Source of the DNA: JANXQG01 sp963804375
Lineage (GTDB): Bacteria > Planctomycetota > Planctomycetia > Pirellulales > Thermoguttaceae
Direction of reading: 5' to 3'
Assembly (NCBI GenBank): GCA_963804375.1
Contig: CAWDQE010000013.1
Coordinates: 62,001 to 126,000 of the forward strand
DNA: 64,000 bases
Below, one piece after another: positions 17,119 to 26,316 of this stretch. A program made the translations under genes and the position numbers. The notes beneath the pieces are model-generated. The model saw nothing but the letters and a program-made list of their open reading frames with translations, had not been told where the DNA came from and did not search any database. Positions within the stretch are counted from its first letter, which is position 1. Each line of letters begins with the position of its first letter.

Positions 17119-17416
17119 ATGCAGCCCGATGCCCAAGCCGCCAGCGCCAAAGCAGGCCCGAAACGGCCCTCAGCCGCCCGCAGACAGCGACAAGCGGGCG
17201 GCTAGAAGGTGGGCCGACTACTAACGGCGCAAGGCCCGGCGGGCGGAGCGGAAATCACGCAGCTTGCCCTGGACGGACATTCCAGCGAGTCGGTGGCGCG
17301 GCGGATTGAACTTGCCGGGCCGCACCGTTGCCCAGTGGCTGTCATACACTCAAAATCGGCAAATTCGGCAACAAAACCATACTGTCGAGGGAGGAAGGAG
17401 CAAGGAGGATAAATGA
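17119..17416 (+). pseudogene. Decayed helix-turn-helix protein gene
   Basis: An ATG with AAGGAG upstream opens a frame that stops after 28 codons. Coding sense continues in other frames. About 17175-17220 reads DKRAARRWADY then stop. About 17260-17310 reads TQLALDGHSSESVARR. From about 17304 a third frame reads LNLPGRTVAQWLSYTQNRQIRQQ to a stop at 17416. Joined, these give a small basic protein with a helix-turn-helix (GHSSESVARR-LNLPGRTVAQWL). At least two frame changes and one in-frame stop are needed, so this is a relic and not one sequencing error. The parent family cannot be named without a search. Confidence 0.5.
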
Positions 17417-17450
17417 ACTCGCCGTTTTCGTTTTTCTTGTGAAACCTTAC

Positions 17451-17480
17451 TTGGCAATGGTCCTACGCATGGTGTACAAT
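17451..17480 (+). promoter_or_regulatory. Candidate promoter of the first VWA gene
   Basis: TTGGCA (17451-17456), 18-nt spacer, TACAAT (17475-17480). The same GTACAATGA context recurs at 20775-20783 before the second paralogue, where the -35 is poor. Confidence 0.5.
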
Positions 17481-17607
17481 GACCATCAGACCAATGTGGT
17501 GTCCGTCGCCGTCTCGGAACGCGGTTGACGTGCACCACCTTGACACCTGTGGAGTACGTTGCCGCCTGGAACACGGTTACGGAACCACCTATTTTGGGAG
17601 AAGAGGC

Positions 17608-20349
17608 ATGTCTGAGCATCCGTATTTCTTGCGCGGGATGGCGTTGCCCTTGGTGGGACGCCCAGTACTCTGGGTCGTGCTGGGCGTGGCGTTGACCATG
17701 ACGGCACACACCCGAACGCTGGGCGGTGAGGCGGGGCACCCAGTACCCTGGGTCCGGCTCGATGGATTTACCCAGACCGACGGAGGGAATGTCTTCGCAT
17801 TGACTCTCAATCCGTCGGCGGGGCACGCGCTGCTCCCGGGGCACGCAGTACCCTGGGTCGCGGCCAATGGGCCGCACGACGTCGTTATTCTTGTCAGCAC
17901 GGCCGCCAGCCAAACGGGCGATTATCGCGCCAAGTCGCTGGCCACGCTGCAGTCGCTGTTATTGAAGCTCGGGGCGGGCGATCGCGTCGAACTCGTAGCC
18001 TTCGACCTGGGTGCGACACGGCTGACCCCAGGGTTCGTGGCCCCCGGCAGTCCGCAGATGGCCGCGGCTTTCAGCGCGCTCAAACGGCGAACCCCCCTTG
18101 GCGCCTGCGACCTGGAGAAGGCCCTGGATACCGCGGCGAAGAGCTACGCCAGCAACCCGCAGTACCAGGTGCCCCGCAAGTCGGCGCGGGCCGTCGTCTA
18201 TATCGGCGATGGCAGTAGCCGTGCCAGCCCGCTCAGTAGCGATCAGCTCGACCGCGCGGTCAAGAATCTTGTCGTGCGGCGGGCACCGGTTATCGCCTTT
18301 GGAGTCGGTCCGCAAATCGAAGAACAGGTGCTCGGAGTCTTGGCCTCGCGCACCGGGGGCGTTGTCGTACCCGAGAGCGCAGTGCAGGGCGCCGATTTCT
18401 ATGGAATCAAACTGGCCGAGGCCGTTCACAGCGCGGTCCTCTGGCCCAAGGCGGGAGGCAGCGTGAAGTGGCCCGATGGCTGGGACGTTTATCCCAAGAC
18501 GCTTCCGCCTTTGCGCAGCGACCGCGATACGGTAGTGGTCGGCACCGCCAAATCGGGGCACCCGGTACTCGGGGTCGCGGTCAAGCAGGTGGAAATCGAC
18601 GTGGACGGTCCCGCCGGCGCAGAAAGGCTGGCCTTCGCGATTCCCGAATTGAAGTCCGACGCCGACAATGGCTATCTGGTCACCCTGGTCGAACAGGCGA
18701 AGCGCGATGACGGCCGGACGTTGCCTTTGGTTGACAGCGCAAGTTTGGCCACGGCGAAAAAAGAGATTGAAGCCGGTGGCCGCGGTTTGAGCGACTTGGC
18801 CTTCAAGGCCCTCCATGCCGGTAACCTCGATAGCGCCGACAAGTTGGCCGGCGAGGCCCTCAACCGCAATCCCAACGACCTTGTCGCCCGCGCGATCAAG
18901 CACGCCATCGCTGCCAAGAAGGCCGGTGGATTGTCGGCTGCTACGGCTGTTGGTGACGCCGTGACGGCGGCTAAGAATCTACCCGTCGCAAGCGAACGGG
19001 GCGAACGGGGCGATCTGACTCTTCATGGCGGCAACGGTGCGGTTGCCCCGCCCAACGGCGCCGCCGCGGCAAATGAAATCGATCAGGCTAAAGCTCTGGA
19101 AGAGCAGTGGCAGAACGATGTGCAGGCCGCGATCAACAAGGCCCGCAGCCAGGTCATGGTCGATCCGGCCAAGGCCGAGGCCCTGATTCGGCAGAAGACC
19201 AACGACCTGGCGATCGTGACCGAGCTCCGTGCGGAAATGCGCGATCGCTTGATGGGAATGCTCCGCACCGCGAGCCGGGAAATCAAGCGTCGCGCGGAAG
19301 AGTACCGTCACCGCGAACAGCAGCGGATTCGCGAAGAAGTGGCCCGCCGCGAACAAGAAATGGCCGAGGCGGCACTCGAGCACCGCCAGAACAAGCTTAA
19401 GCAGTTGATGGATCGCTACGATGCGTTGATGGCCGAAGGCCGCTGCCGGCTGGCGGAGGAGGCGGCGGCCGAGGCCGCGAAAATCGCGGAGGGCAATCTG
19501 CCGTCGGCGGGACCAACCATGGTGGTAGCCGGGTCATCTCGCTTCGTGGGCACCTACGACGACATCATGGAGGTCCGCGAGGCCAAGCAGAAGGGCTTCG
19601 TCGATGCCATGGCAAGGACCGAGAAATCGCACGTCCCCACCGCCGACGACCCACCGATCGTCTATCCGGGCGCCGAATTCTGGCGGGAGCTCACGGTGCG
19701 CCGCACGGAGAAGTACAATTCGACGGACCTCTCCCACCGCAGCCCGGTCGAAAAGAAGATCGAAGAGGCCCTCAAGCAGCCTACGCAGTTCGAATTCGTG
19801 GAGACGCCATTGAAGGACGTCGTCGATTATCTCAAGGACTTGCACAAGATCGAGATCCAGCTTGATGTCGCGGCCTTGAAGGAGGTGGGCGTCGAGGACA
19901 ACACGCCGATTACGAAGAATCTCAGGGGCATTTCGCTCCGCTCGGCCTTGAAGCTCTTGCTGGATGAATTGCAATTGAAGTACGTGATCCACAACGAAGT
20001 GCTCCTTATCACGTCGCCCGCCAAGGCCGAGAGCGAGGAGTACCTGACCGCCGAGGTCTACCCCATGCCCGATCTGCTGCTGCCGATCAAACATTCCGGG
20101 TTCACCGGCGGTTTTGGCGGCTTGGGTGGCACCAACGGCACGCTGGGCGGCAACCTGATCGGCGGCGGCAACCCGATGGGCAACGGCAATATGAACGGAG
20201 GCAACCCGATGGGAAACGGGAATCCGTTTGGCGGAAACCCGATGGGAAATGGCAATCCGTTTGGAGGAAACAACCAGGTGGGCAACGGCGTGTTCAACGT
20301 CCCCCGCGAAATCCTTCCCGGCGGCAACCAAGACATCTTGGAAGATTAG
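17608..20349 (+). CDS. Exported VWA-domain protein with secretin-like domain, paralogue A
   Basis: 913 residues from the ATG at 17608; GGGAGAAGAGG precedes it and matches the start of paralogue B. Order: signal peptide (1-38), von Willebrand A domain (about 80-260; VVILVSTAAS replaces a canonical DxSxS MIDAS, so metal binding is doubtful), beta region (to about 370), helical coiled coil (about 490-620), an STN/secretin-N-like domain (about 720-810; TPLKDVVDYLKDLHKIEIQLD, SLRSALKLLLDELQLKYVI, LLITS) and a Gly/Asn tail with NPMGNGNPFGG repeats. It lacks the TPR and C-terminal domains of paralogue B. Five palindromic element copies lie in the first 325 codons. Role unknown; probably cell-envelope. 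Confidence 0.85.
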   Translation: MSEHPYFLRGMALPLVGRPVLWVVLGVALTMTAHTRTLGGEAGHPVPWVRLDGFTQTDGGNVFALTLNPSAGHALLPGHAVPWVAANGPHDVVILVSTAASQTGDYRAKSLATLQSLLLKLGAGDRVELVAFDLGATRLTPGFVAPGSPQMAAAFSALKRRTPLGACDLEKALDTAAKSYASNPQYQVPRKSARAVVYIGDGSSRASPLSSDQLDRAVKNLVVRRAPVIAFGVGPQIEEQVLGVLASRTGGVVVPESAVQGADFYGIKLAEAVHSAVLWPKAGGSVKWPDGWDVYPKTLPPLRSDRDTVVVGTAKSGHPVLGVAVKQVEIDVDGPAGAERLAFAIPELKSDADNGYLVTLVEQAKRDDGRTLPLVDSASLATAKKEIEAGGRGLSDLAFKALHAGNLDSADKLAGEALNRNPNDLVARAIKHAIAAKKAGGLSAATAVGDAVTAAKNLPVASERGERGDLTLHGGNGAVAPPNGAAAANEIDQAKALEEQWQNDVQAAINKARSQVMVDPAKAEALIRQKTNDLAIVTELRAEMRDRLMGMLRTASREIKRRAEEYRHREQQRIREEVARREQEMAEAALEHRQNKLKQLMDRYDALMAEGRCRLAEEAAAEAAKIAEGNLPSAGPTMVVAGSSRFVGTYDDIMEVREAKQKGFVDAMARTEKSHVPTADDPPIVYPGAEFWRELTVRRTEKYNSTDLSHRSPVEKKIEEALKQPTQFEFVETPLKDVVDYLKDLHKIEIQLDVAALKEVGVEDNTPITKNLRGISLRSALKLLLDELQLKYVIHNEVLLITSPAKAESEEYLTAEVYPMPDLLLPIKHSGFTGGFGGLGGTNGTLGGNLIGGGNPMGNGNMNGGNPMGNGNPFGGNPMGNGNPFGGNNQVGNGVFNVPREILPGGNQDILED
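17661..17675. repeat. Palindromic element copy, paralogue A site 1
   Basis: CCCAGTACTCTGGGT, read as GRPVLWV inside the signal peptide. Paralogue B lacks it at the same place; the net gain in A is 18 nt. Confidence 0.75.
17738..17753. repeat. Palindromic element copy, paralogue A site 2
   Basis: ACCCAG-TACC-CTGGGT, read as GHPVPWV. Paralogue B carries a two-base variant at the same place (21027), so this copy predates the duplication. Confidence 0.8.
17843..17858. repeat. Palindromic element copy, paralogue A site 3
   Basis: ACGCAG-TACC-CTGGGT preceded by a decayed GGGGCACGC unit. Paralogue A is 36 nt (two times 18) longer than B here. Confidence 0.7.
18155..18172. repeat. Degraded palindromic element copy, paralogue A site 4
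   Basis: ACCCGCAGTACCAGGTGC, read as NPQYQVP. Paralogue B is 18 nt shorter at this position and has no element. Confidence 0.55.
18560..18575. repeat. Palindromic element copy, paralogue A site 5
   Basis: ACCCGG-TACT-CGGGGT, read as GHPVLGV. Paralogue B has GGGGCACCCAGTCG here and is 9 nt shorter, perhaps an old, partly deleted copy. Confidence 0.6.
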
Positions 20350-20381
20350 GTGTTAGATAATGTTTGTTTGCGGGCCACACA

Positions 20382-20427
20382 CGCTGTTGTGGCCGGTCTC
20401 TGACCGCCGTTGTGGCCGGTCTCTGAC
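20382..20427. repeat. 23-bp tandem duplication
   Basis: Two adjacent copies of CGCYGTTGTGGCCGGTCTCT plus GAC, differing at one base. Confidence 0.75.
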
Positions 20428-20524
20428 CGCGCCACGTCGCCGAGCGAAGGCACTTCCGGTTTTCGGTGCAGACTGGAAGTGCGACTGCGCCGGAGTTCCG
20501 CCTATGGGCGGTATTTCGCCGCCG

Positions 20525-20540
20525 ATCATGAGTACACGAT
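20525..20540. repeat. Palindromic element copy, intergenic
   Basis: ATCATG-AGTA-CACGAT: the ATG version of the 16-bp element with changes in the outer arms. Confidence 0.5.
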
Positions 20541-20914
20541 GCCCGGGCGGAACACCAGCGGGCGTTTTGCGAGTCTTGCACCTAAGACCGGGGGAGCCCC
20601 ACCCAAAGTCTCCCCGCGAACAGGGAGACCTTCGGTCTTGTTGTCGGCGAGGTCAGGAGACCCTCGCCGAACCCGACCACCCCACACTGGTGGTAAGTGC
20701 GTCTTGCTCCCTAAGCAAAATGTCGCAAATGTTGAGAATTTGAGATTTTAGATAGTAATTGTTGTATTGGTCGAGTACAATGACGATTAGCCCAATGGGC
20801 AAGCCGTACCGTTGGGAACCACCATCTCTATTTCCATGGAATCCCTGTGGTGTCCGTTTCCGCCACGGAACACGGTCAACGGACCCCACCTAGACATTTG
20901 CCGGGAGATTAGGC

Positions 20915-23900
20915 ATGTCGAATCATCTGTTTTTCTTGCGTTGGCTGTCGTTGCCGCTGGCAACCGTGCTGGGCGTGGCGTTGACCATGACCGCACAAAC
21001 CCAAGTGCTGGGCAATGAGGTGGGGCGCCCAGCACCCTGGGTCCGGCTCGATGGATTTACCCAGGCCGACGGAGGCGACGTTTTCGCGTTGACGCTCAAG
21101 CCGTCTGTGCCCGCGGCGACTGGGCCGCGCGACGTCGTGATTCTTGTCAGCACGGCCGCCAGCCAGACGGGCGATTATCGCAGCAAGTCGCTGGCCACGC
21201 TGGAGTCGACACTGTCGAAGCTCAAAGCCAACGATCGCGTCAAGCTCATCGCCTTCGACCTGGGTGCGACGCCGCTGACCCCAGGGTTTGTGGCCCCCAG
21301 CGGTGCGGAGATGGCCAAGGCCCTCACCGCGCTCAAACGGCGCACTCCGCTGGGCTCCTGCGATCTGGAAAAGGCCCTGGATGCCGCCGCGAAGAGCTAC
21401 GTTGACGACAGCAAGTCGGCGCGGGCCGTGGTCTATATCGGCGATGGCAGCAGTCGCGCCAACGTGCTCACCCCCGAGCAACTCGACCGTGTGGTCAACG
21501 ACCTGGTTGTCCAGCGGGCGCCGGTAATCGCCTTTGGAGTCGGTCCGCAAGTCCAAGAACAATTGCTTGGGGTCCTGGCTTCCCGTACTGGGGGCGTTGT
21601 CGTGCCCGAGAGCGCCGACAGGGATGCCGACTCTTATGGAACCAAGCTGACCCAGGCCGTTCACGGCTCGGTGCTCTGGCCAAAGGCTGGCAGCAACGTG
21701 AAGTGGCCCGAAGGCATCGACGTCTATCCCAAGACACTTCCGCCTTTGCGCAGCGATCGCGACACAGTCTTGGTCGGCGCCACGAAGTCGGGGCACCCAG
21801 TCGCAGCCAAGCAAGTGGAAATCGACGTGGACGGTCCCGCCGGCGCCGAGAAGCTTGCCTTCGCGATTCCCGAGTTGAAGTCCGACGCCAACAACGGCTA
21901 TCTCGTCACCCTCGTCGATCAGGCTAAGGTCGATGGTGGCCGGACCCTGCCATTGGTCGATAGCGCAAGTTTGGCCACCGCGAAGCAAGAGATTGAAGCC
22001 GGCGGCCGCGGTTTGAATGATCTGGCCTTCAAGGCCCTCAATGGCGGCAACCTGGATAGTGCCGATAAGCTGGCCGGCGAGGCCCTTAGCCGCAATCCCA
22101 ACGACCTTGTGGCCCGCGCCGTCAAAGACGCCGTCGCTGCGAAGAAGGCCGGCGGGGCGCCGGTTGTGGCGGCTAGTGGTCCGGCCAAGGTGCTTGATAC
22201 TCCACCGGTCCCCAGCGAGAAGGGCGACCTGAATCTGCTGGGCGGCAACGAGGCGGTTCCCCCGCCGGACGGCGGCGCGGCGGCAAACCAAATCGGCAAG
22301 GACAACGCCTTGGAAGAGAAGTGGCAGAAGGACGTGGAGGTCGCGATCAACAACGCCCGCCGGCTGGTGGCGGAAAAACCCGCCGAGGCGGAAAAGTCGA
22401 TCCAGCAGATCACCACGGATCTGGCGGCCGTGACCGAGCTCCGTCCGGAAATGCGCGACCGCTTGATCGGAAAGCTCCGCGCCGCGAGCCAGGAAATCAA
22501 GCGTCGCAAGGAGGAATACATGCACCGCGAACAGCAGCGGATTCGCGAAGAGGTGGCCGGCAAGGAGCAGGCCATGGTCAATGCCGCGCTGACGCGGAAC
22601 CAGAACAAGGTCGATCAGTTGATGCGGCGTTACGACACGTTGTTGGACGAATCTCGGCAGCGCCTCTCGGAACAGTCGGCCGACAAGGCCATCGCCGATG
22701 CGCAGACGGCGGTGGTCGAGGCCACAAAAATCGTTGAGGGCGATATGCCGTCGGCGAAAGCAACTATGGTTGCCGGCCTGCACAAAGCGCGCCTCATGGG
22801 CGCTTACGACGACATCATGGCGGTCCGCGTCGCCAAGCAGAAGGGCTTTGTGGATGCCATGTATCAGACGGAGAAGTCGCATATCCCCACCGCCGACGAC
22901 CCGCCGATTGTCTATCCGGACGCCGAAGTCTGGAAGGAGCTCACGGCCCGTCGCAGGGAGAAGTACAGCTCCACGAACCTCTCCAAAGTCAGCCCGGTCG
23001 AAAAGAAGATCGAAGAGGCCCTCAAGCAGCCTACGCAGATCGAATTCGTGGAGACGCCGTTGAAGGACGTGGTCGATTATCTCAAGGACCTGCACAAGAT
23101 CGAGATCCAGCTTGATTCTGCCGCTTTGAAAGAAGCGGGCGTCGACGACAGCACACAGGTCACCAAGAATCTCAAGGGCATTTCGCTCCGCTCGGCCTTG
23201 AAGCTGATGCTGGATGAATTGCAACTGAAGTATGTGGTCCACAACGAGGTGCTGCTCATCACTTCACCCGCTAAGGCCGAGAGCGATGAGTACATGACCA
23301 CCAAGGTCTACCCGGTGGCCAACCTAGTGTTGCCGATCAAGGAATCCGGGTTCACCGGCGGCTTCGGCGGCATGGGCGGCATGGGCGGCGGCATGGGCGG
23401 CATGATGGGCGGCGGCATGGGCGGCATGGGCATGGGCGGCGGCATGGGCGGCGGCATGGGCGGCATGATGGGCGGCATGGGCGGCATGGGCGGCGGCATG
23501 GGCGGCGGCATGATGGGCGGCATGGGCGGCGGCATGGGTGGCATGGGCATGGGCGGCGGGATGTTCAACGTCCCCCGCGAAATTCTGCCCCAGGCCAATC
23601 CTGGCGCGAAGCTCTTCGCCATCCAGCCCGAGTCGGTTGCCGGCCAGCCAGCGGCCCCGCCGGCAACAACCACGCCGAAAGGGGCCCCTGCCAAGCTCCC
23701 TGCGATCAAGCTGGACCTTGCCCCCGGCGCCGATGTTGGCCAAGCCTGGGAGAACTTCTTCGCCCAGCACGAGCCGGAAAAGGACCCGGCCAAGCTCAAG
23801 GCGATGAGTCCCGAAGACCTCAAGAAATATCGGGCCCGCCTGGTCAAGCAGCAGCAGGCCGTGCTGGAAACGGTGCAGCAGTTGAAGGAAGCGGTTGCGG

Positions 23901-25378
23901 AGGCCCTCAAGCATGACAAAAAGGACGAGGCCACCAAGAAGCACGAAGAGATCATCGCGCTGATCGAGGCCGCGCTCCGCCACGACCAGGCCCAGCCCTG
24001 GATGTATGAAATCCTCGCGCTGAGCATGAAGGAGGCGGGCCAGCCGCAAGAGGAGATCGATCGGGCGATCATGTCGGCCGCCGAGTTCACCCAGAATTCG
24101 GCCAACCTGATGTACCTCGGCGCCTACCTGGTGCAAGTCAACATGGATCGCCGGGCATTGCAGATCTTCCACCAGGTAGCGCAGACCGAACCGCTCTGGC
24201 CGGAGCCCTATTACCAGGGCATGTTGGCGGCCCGCAGGCTCCAGGACCTGCCGGGCCTGGAGTGGTCGACGGCGGGCATTCTCGGCCAGGCATGGCCGCA
24301 GGAGCAGGCCAAGATCTGGGACGACGCCTATCGCGCGGCCGAGGCCGCGCTCAAAGACCTTCGCGACCACAAGCGGAACGAGGAAGCCGACCATTATCAA
24401 GCGATCCTCGATCAGGCCGTGCAGCGCGACTGCCTGGTTGCCGTGCAGTGGACCGGCGATGCCGACATCAACGTCATGGTGAAAGAGCCGGCGGGCACCG
24501 TTTGCTCGCTCCGCAACCAGCGGACGACCAGCGGCGGCATGCTGGTCGGCGATCTGACGACGGAGAACAACGCCAGCATCCACGGACACGTGGCGGTCTA
24601 CTCGTGCCCGAAGGCCTTTAGCGGCAACTATCAGCTCCTGATCCGCCGGGTGTTCGGCAAGTTGACGACCGGCAGCGTCAAGGTCACGTTGATTACGCAC
24701 TTCCATACCAAGAAAGCCCTGACAAAGGTTTTGACCGTCCCGTTGGGAAGCAGCGAATCGTTGGTCAAGTTCGAGGTGGCCGATGGTCGTCGCAATCAGT
24801 CGATCCAAGAGCAACAGGTGATCAATGCGGCGGTAGCCGCAGTGGCCCAGACGAACGTGACCCGCCAGATTCTGGCCCAGCAGCTCGCCGCGGCGAACGA
24901 CCCGCAGGCGGCGGCGGCCCTGGGTGCGGTCCAACAGGCCGCGGCGGGTGCATCGGCTGTTAATTCGCAGCAGATCAATCCGCTGGCCTTTCCCGGGTTC
25001 TGGCCCAACGGGCTGCAAAGCGCGGTCGGCTATCAGCCGATCATCATCACCCTGCCGGAAGGCACGAACCTGATGGCGACGGGCGTGGTGTCGGCCGACC
25101 GGCGTTACGTCCGCATCACGACCGTGCCCTTGTTCTCGGCGGTCACCGATGTCCATACATTTAGTATGGCGAGTGGACAAACGGCGAGCACGCCCGGTGT
25201 GGGCACGGGCGGGGCGGGCTACTCCGGGTTCGGCGGCCAAGGTCAAGGCGGCAACGGCGCCCTTGGCGGTCAGGGCGGCGCCCAGGGCGGCGGTCTTGGC
25301 GGCGGCGGTCTTGGCGGCGGCGGCCTCGGTGGCGGCGGCCTTGGCGGTGGCGGCATGGGTGGTGGCGGCCTCTTCTAA
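20915..25378 (+). CDS. Giant exported VWA/secretin-like/TPR protein, paralogue B
   Basis: 1487 residues. Through about residue 800 it matches paralogue A in order and sequence: signal peptide, VWA-like domain (about 65-230), coiled coil, then the STN/secretin-N-like domain (about 705-790). A Gly-Met array (GGM units, 23364-23565) follows, then a part absent from A: helical and TPR-like segments (about 920-1160), and a beta-sandwich resembling the YfaP/DUF2135 group (about 1168-1260; DCLVAVQWTGDADINVMVKEPAG, GNYQLLIRRVFG). A Gly-rich C-terminus ends the chain. Probably envelope-bound; VWA and YfaP-like domains suggest protein or ligand display (inference). An intrinsic terminator follows at 25414. 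Confidence 0.88.
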   Translation: MSNHLFFLRWLSLPLATVLGVALTMTAQTQVLGNEVGRPAPWVRLDGFTQADGGDVFALTLKPSVPAATGPRDVVILVSTAASQTGDYRSKSLATLESTLSKLKANDRVKLIAFDLGATPLTPGFVAPSGAEMAKALTALKRRTPLGSCDLEKALDAAAKSYVDDSKSARAVVYIGDGSSRANVLTPEQLDRVVNDLVVQRAPVIAFGVGPQVQEQLLGVLASRTGGVVVPESADRDADSYGTKLTQAVHGSVLWPKAGSNVKWPEGIDVYPKTLPPLRSDRDTVLVGATKSGHPVAAKQVEIDVDGPAGAEKLAFAIPELKSDANNGYLVTLVDQAKVDGGRTLPLVDSASLATAKQEIEAGGRGLNDLAFKALNGGNLDSADKLAGEALSRNPNDLVARAVKDAVAAKKAGGAPVVAASGPAKVLDTPPVPSEKGDLNLLGGNEAVPPPDGGAAANQIGKDNALEEKWQKDVEVAINNARRLVAEKPAEAEKSIQQITTDLAAVTELRPEMRDRLIGKLRAASQEIKRRKEEYMHREQQRIREEVAGKEQAMVNAALTRNQNKVDQLMRRYDTLLDESRQRLSEQSADKAIADAQTAVVEATKIVEGDMPSAKATMVAGLHKARLMGAYDDIMAVRVAKQKGFVDAMYQTEKSHIPTADDPPIVYPDAEVWKELTARRREKYSSTNLSKVSPVEKKIEEALKQPTQIEFVETPLKDVVDYLKDLHKIEIQLDSAALKEAGVDDSTQVTKNLKGISLRSALKLMLDELQLKYVVHNEVLLITSPAKAESDEYMTTKVYPVANLVLPIKESGFTGGFGGMGGMGGGMGGMMGGGMGGMGMGGGMGGGMGGMMGGMGGMGGGMGGGMMGGMGGGMGGMGMGGGMFNVPREILPQANPGAKLFAIQPESVAGQPAAPPATTTPKGAPAKLPAIKLDLAPGADVGQAWENFFAQHEPEKDPAKLKAMSPEDLKKYRARLVKQQQAVLETVQQLKEAVAEALKHDKKDEATKKHEEIIALIEAALRHDQAQPWMYEILALSMKEAGQPQEEIDRAIMSAAEFTQNSANLMYLGAYLVQVNMDRRALQIFHQVAQTEPLWPEPYYQGMLAARRLQDLPGLEWSTAGILGQAWPQEQAKIWDDAYRAAEAALKDLRDHKRNEEADHYQAILDQAVQRDCLVAVQWTGDADINVMVKEPAGTVCSLRNQRTTSGGMLVGDLTTENNASIHGHVAVYSCPKAFSGNYQLLIRRVFGKLTTGSVKVTLITHFHTKKALTKVLTVPLGSSESLVKFEVADGRRNQSIQEQQVINAAVAAVAQTNVTRQILAQQLAAANDPQAAAALGAVQQAAAGASAVNSQQINPLAFPGFWPNGLQSAVGYQPIIITLPEGTNLMATGVVSADRRYVRITTVPLFSAVTDVHTFSMASGQTASTPGVGTGGAGYSGFGGQGQGGNGALGGQGGAQGGGLGGGGLGGGGLGGGGLGGGGMGGGGLF
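21027..21042. repeat. Palindromic element copy in paralogue B
   Basis: GCCCAG-CACC-CTGGGT, read as GRPAPWV; it is the partner of the copy at 17738. Confidence 0.7.
23364..23565 (+). repeat. Coding GGM repeat array
   Basis: About 200 bp of GGCATG/GGCGGC units encoding Gly-Gly-Met repeats, between the secretin-like domain and the NVPREILP motif that both paralogues share. The array is a likely site of slippage. Confidence 0.85.
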
Positions 25379-25413
25379 TTGCCGCTTCGCGTCAATTCCA
25401 TCGGTCACAAGAG

Positions 25414-25445
25414 CCCCCGGAAGCAATTCCGGGGGTTTCTTATTT
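25414..25445 (+). terminator. Intrinsic terminator after paralogue B
   Basis: CCCCCGGAA (25414-25422), loop GCAA, TTCCGGGGG (25427-25435), then TTTCTTATTT. Confidence 0.85.
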
Positions 25446-25574
25446 CCGTTTATGCCTTTTGGGAAAAAAGTATGGATTGGGCAAACTTTCCGGCCGAAAA
25501 TAACACACAGTGGCTTGTCGGTTGCCCATGTCGGGCTTGGTTGAGTGTCCACCAAGCGTGGAAGGAACTTTGCG

Positions 25575-26231
25575 ATGAAGGTCTGGAAAATTGCTGCTGC
25601 CATTTCGTGCTGCTTGATCCTGGCAACCGGTTGTAGTATCTGCCAGAATGCATCCTACGAATGTGGCCCCGTCTGGTCTCAGGGCATTTGTCAGACTTGC
25701 AACCTCGATTACCGGGCAGGGTCGATTCTCAACCGGCAAGGAGCGGGCGTGGCGACGGCGGACCACACTGCACGAGGCGGCGAACCTGCCGCACGATCAG
25801 CCGATGCGGCGCCTCATTCCCAACCGCCGGCGAAGGTCGGAAAGCGCCCGTCCGAGGGACATGACTCTGAAGATCACGCGCCGGCAGTTGCCCAACAGGG
25901 GCAGACTCCAAAGCGTGCGCCAGCGGAAGGCCAAACGACTCAGTCGCCGCCAAAGAGCAGCATCGTACCCTTGGCGCCCTTGCCGAGCAATTTGCCGCGG
26001 GGCACCGTTGCCGCACCCCCTGGGACCAAAGAAGGCGATACGCGCGTCCTGTCGGTCACCGATCGACGATTAGATGAACTCCAGCGGATTTCGAAGCCCC
26101 TGGCGACCAAGCGCGAGGCATCGCAGCCAGCGGACGAGAAGCCCAGCGAGGATCTCGGCGGTTGGCGACCCGTGCCGAACCGTCAGGCGCCTACGGAAAC
26201 TGCAAGCCAATTGCGCGAAATCGACCGCTGA
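25575..26231 (+). CDS. Lipoprotein of unknown function
   Basis: 218 residues from the ATG at 25575 (GAAGGAAC upstream). The signal peptide ends in the lipobox LATGC, so Cys20 or so should be lipidated. Cysteines in SICQN, YECGP and ICQTCNL cluster in the first 50 residues and could form disulfides. The rest is polar, Pro/Gln/Lys-rich and probably disordered (about 60-215). No family recognised. It follows the giant VWA gene by 196 bp, past a terminator, so it is likely separately transcribed. Confidence 0.75.
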   Translation: MKVWKIAAAISCCLILATGCSICQNASYECGPVWSQGICQTCNLDYRAGSILNRQGAGVATADHTARGGEPAARSADAAPHSQPPAKVGKRPSEGHDSEDHAPAVAQQGQTPKRAPAEGQTTQSPPKSSIVPLAPLPSNLPRGTVAAPPGTKEGDTRVLSVTDRRLDELQRISKPLATKREASQPADEKPSEDLGGWRPVPNRQAPTETASQLREIDR

Positions 26232-26316
26232 TAGGTGGCACGCGTCTGGCCTGCATAAGGCAGCCGAGACGGCCGCACCACAGTACCATCGTTTCCGTAA
26301 CGGAAATCACGCACCA

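Larger units (their letters stand above)
20350..20914. other. Intergenic stretch between the VWA paralogues
   Basis: 565 bp with no supported gene. It holds a 23-bp tandem pair (20382-20427), a degraded palindromic element (20525-20540), a hairpin-rich GGGAGACCTTCGG / AGGAGACCCTCGCC region (about 20600-20665), and a TACAAT at 20776-20781. The 70 bp before the second gene resemble the leader of the first, so the leader was duplicated too. Confidence 0.6.

Noticed and set aside
20909..23242. 777-codon frame on the - strand
   Set aside because: Antisense to the first half of paralogue B, which is clearly coding by comparison with paralogue A.
23324..25603. 759-codon His/Ala-rich frame on the - strand
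   Set aside because: It is the mirror of the GGM array and the rest of paralogue B; there is no ribosome site and the composition is absurd for a protein.
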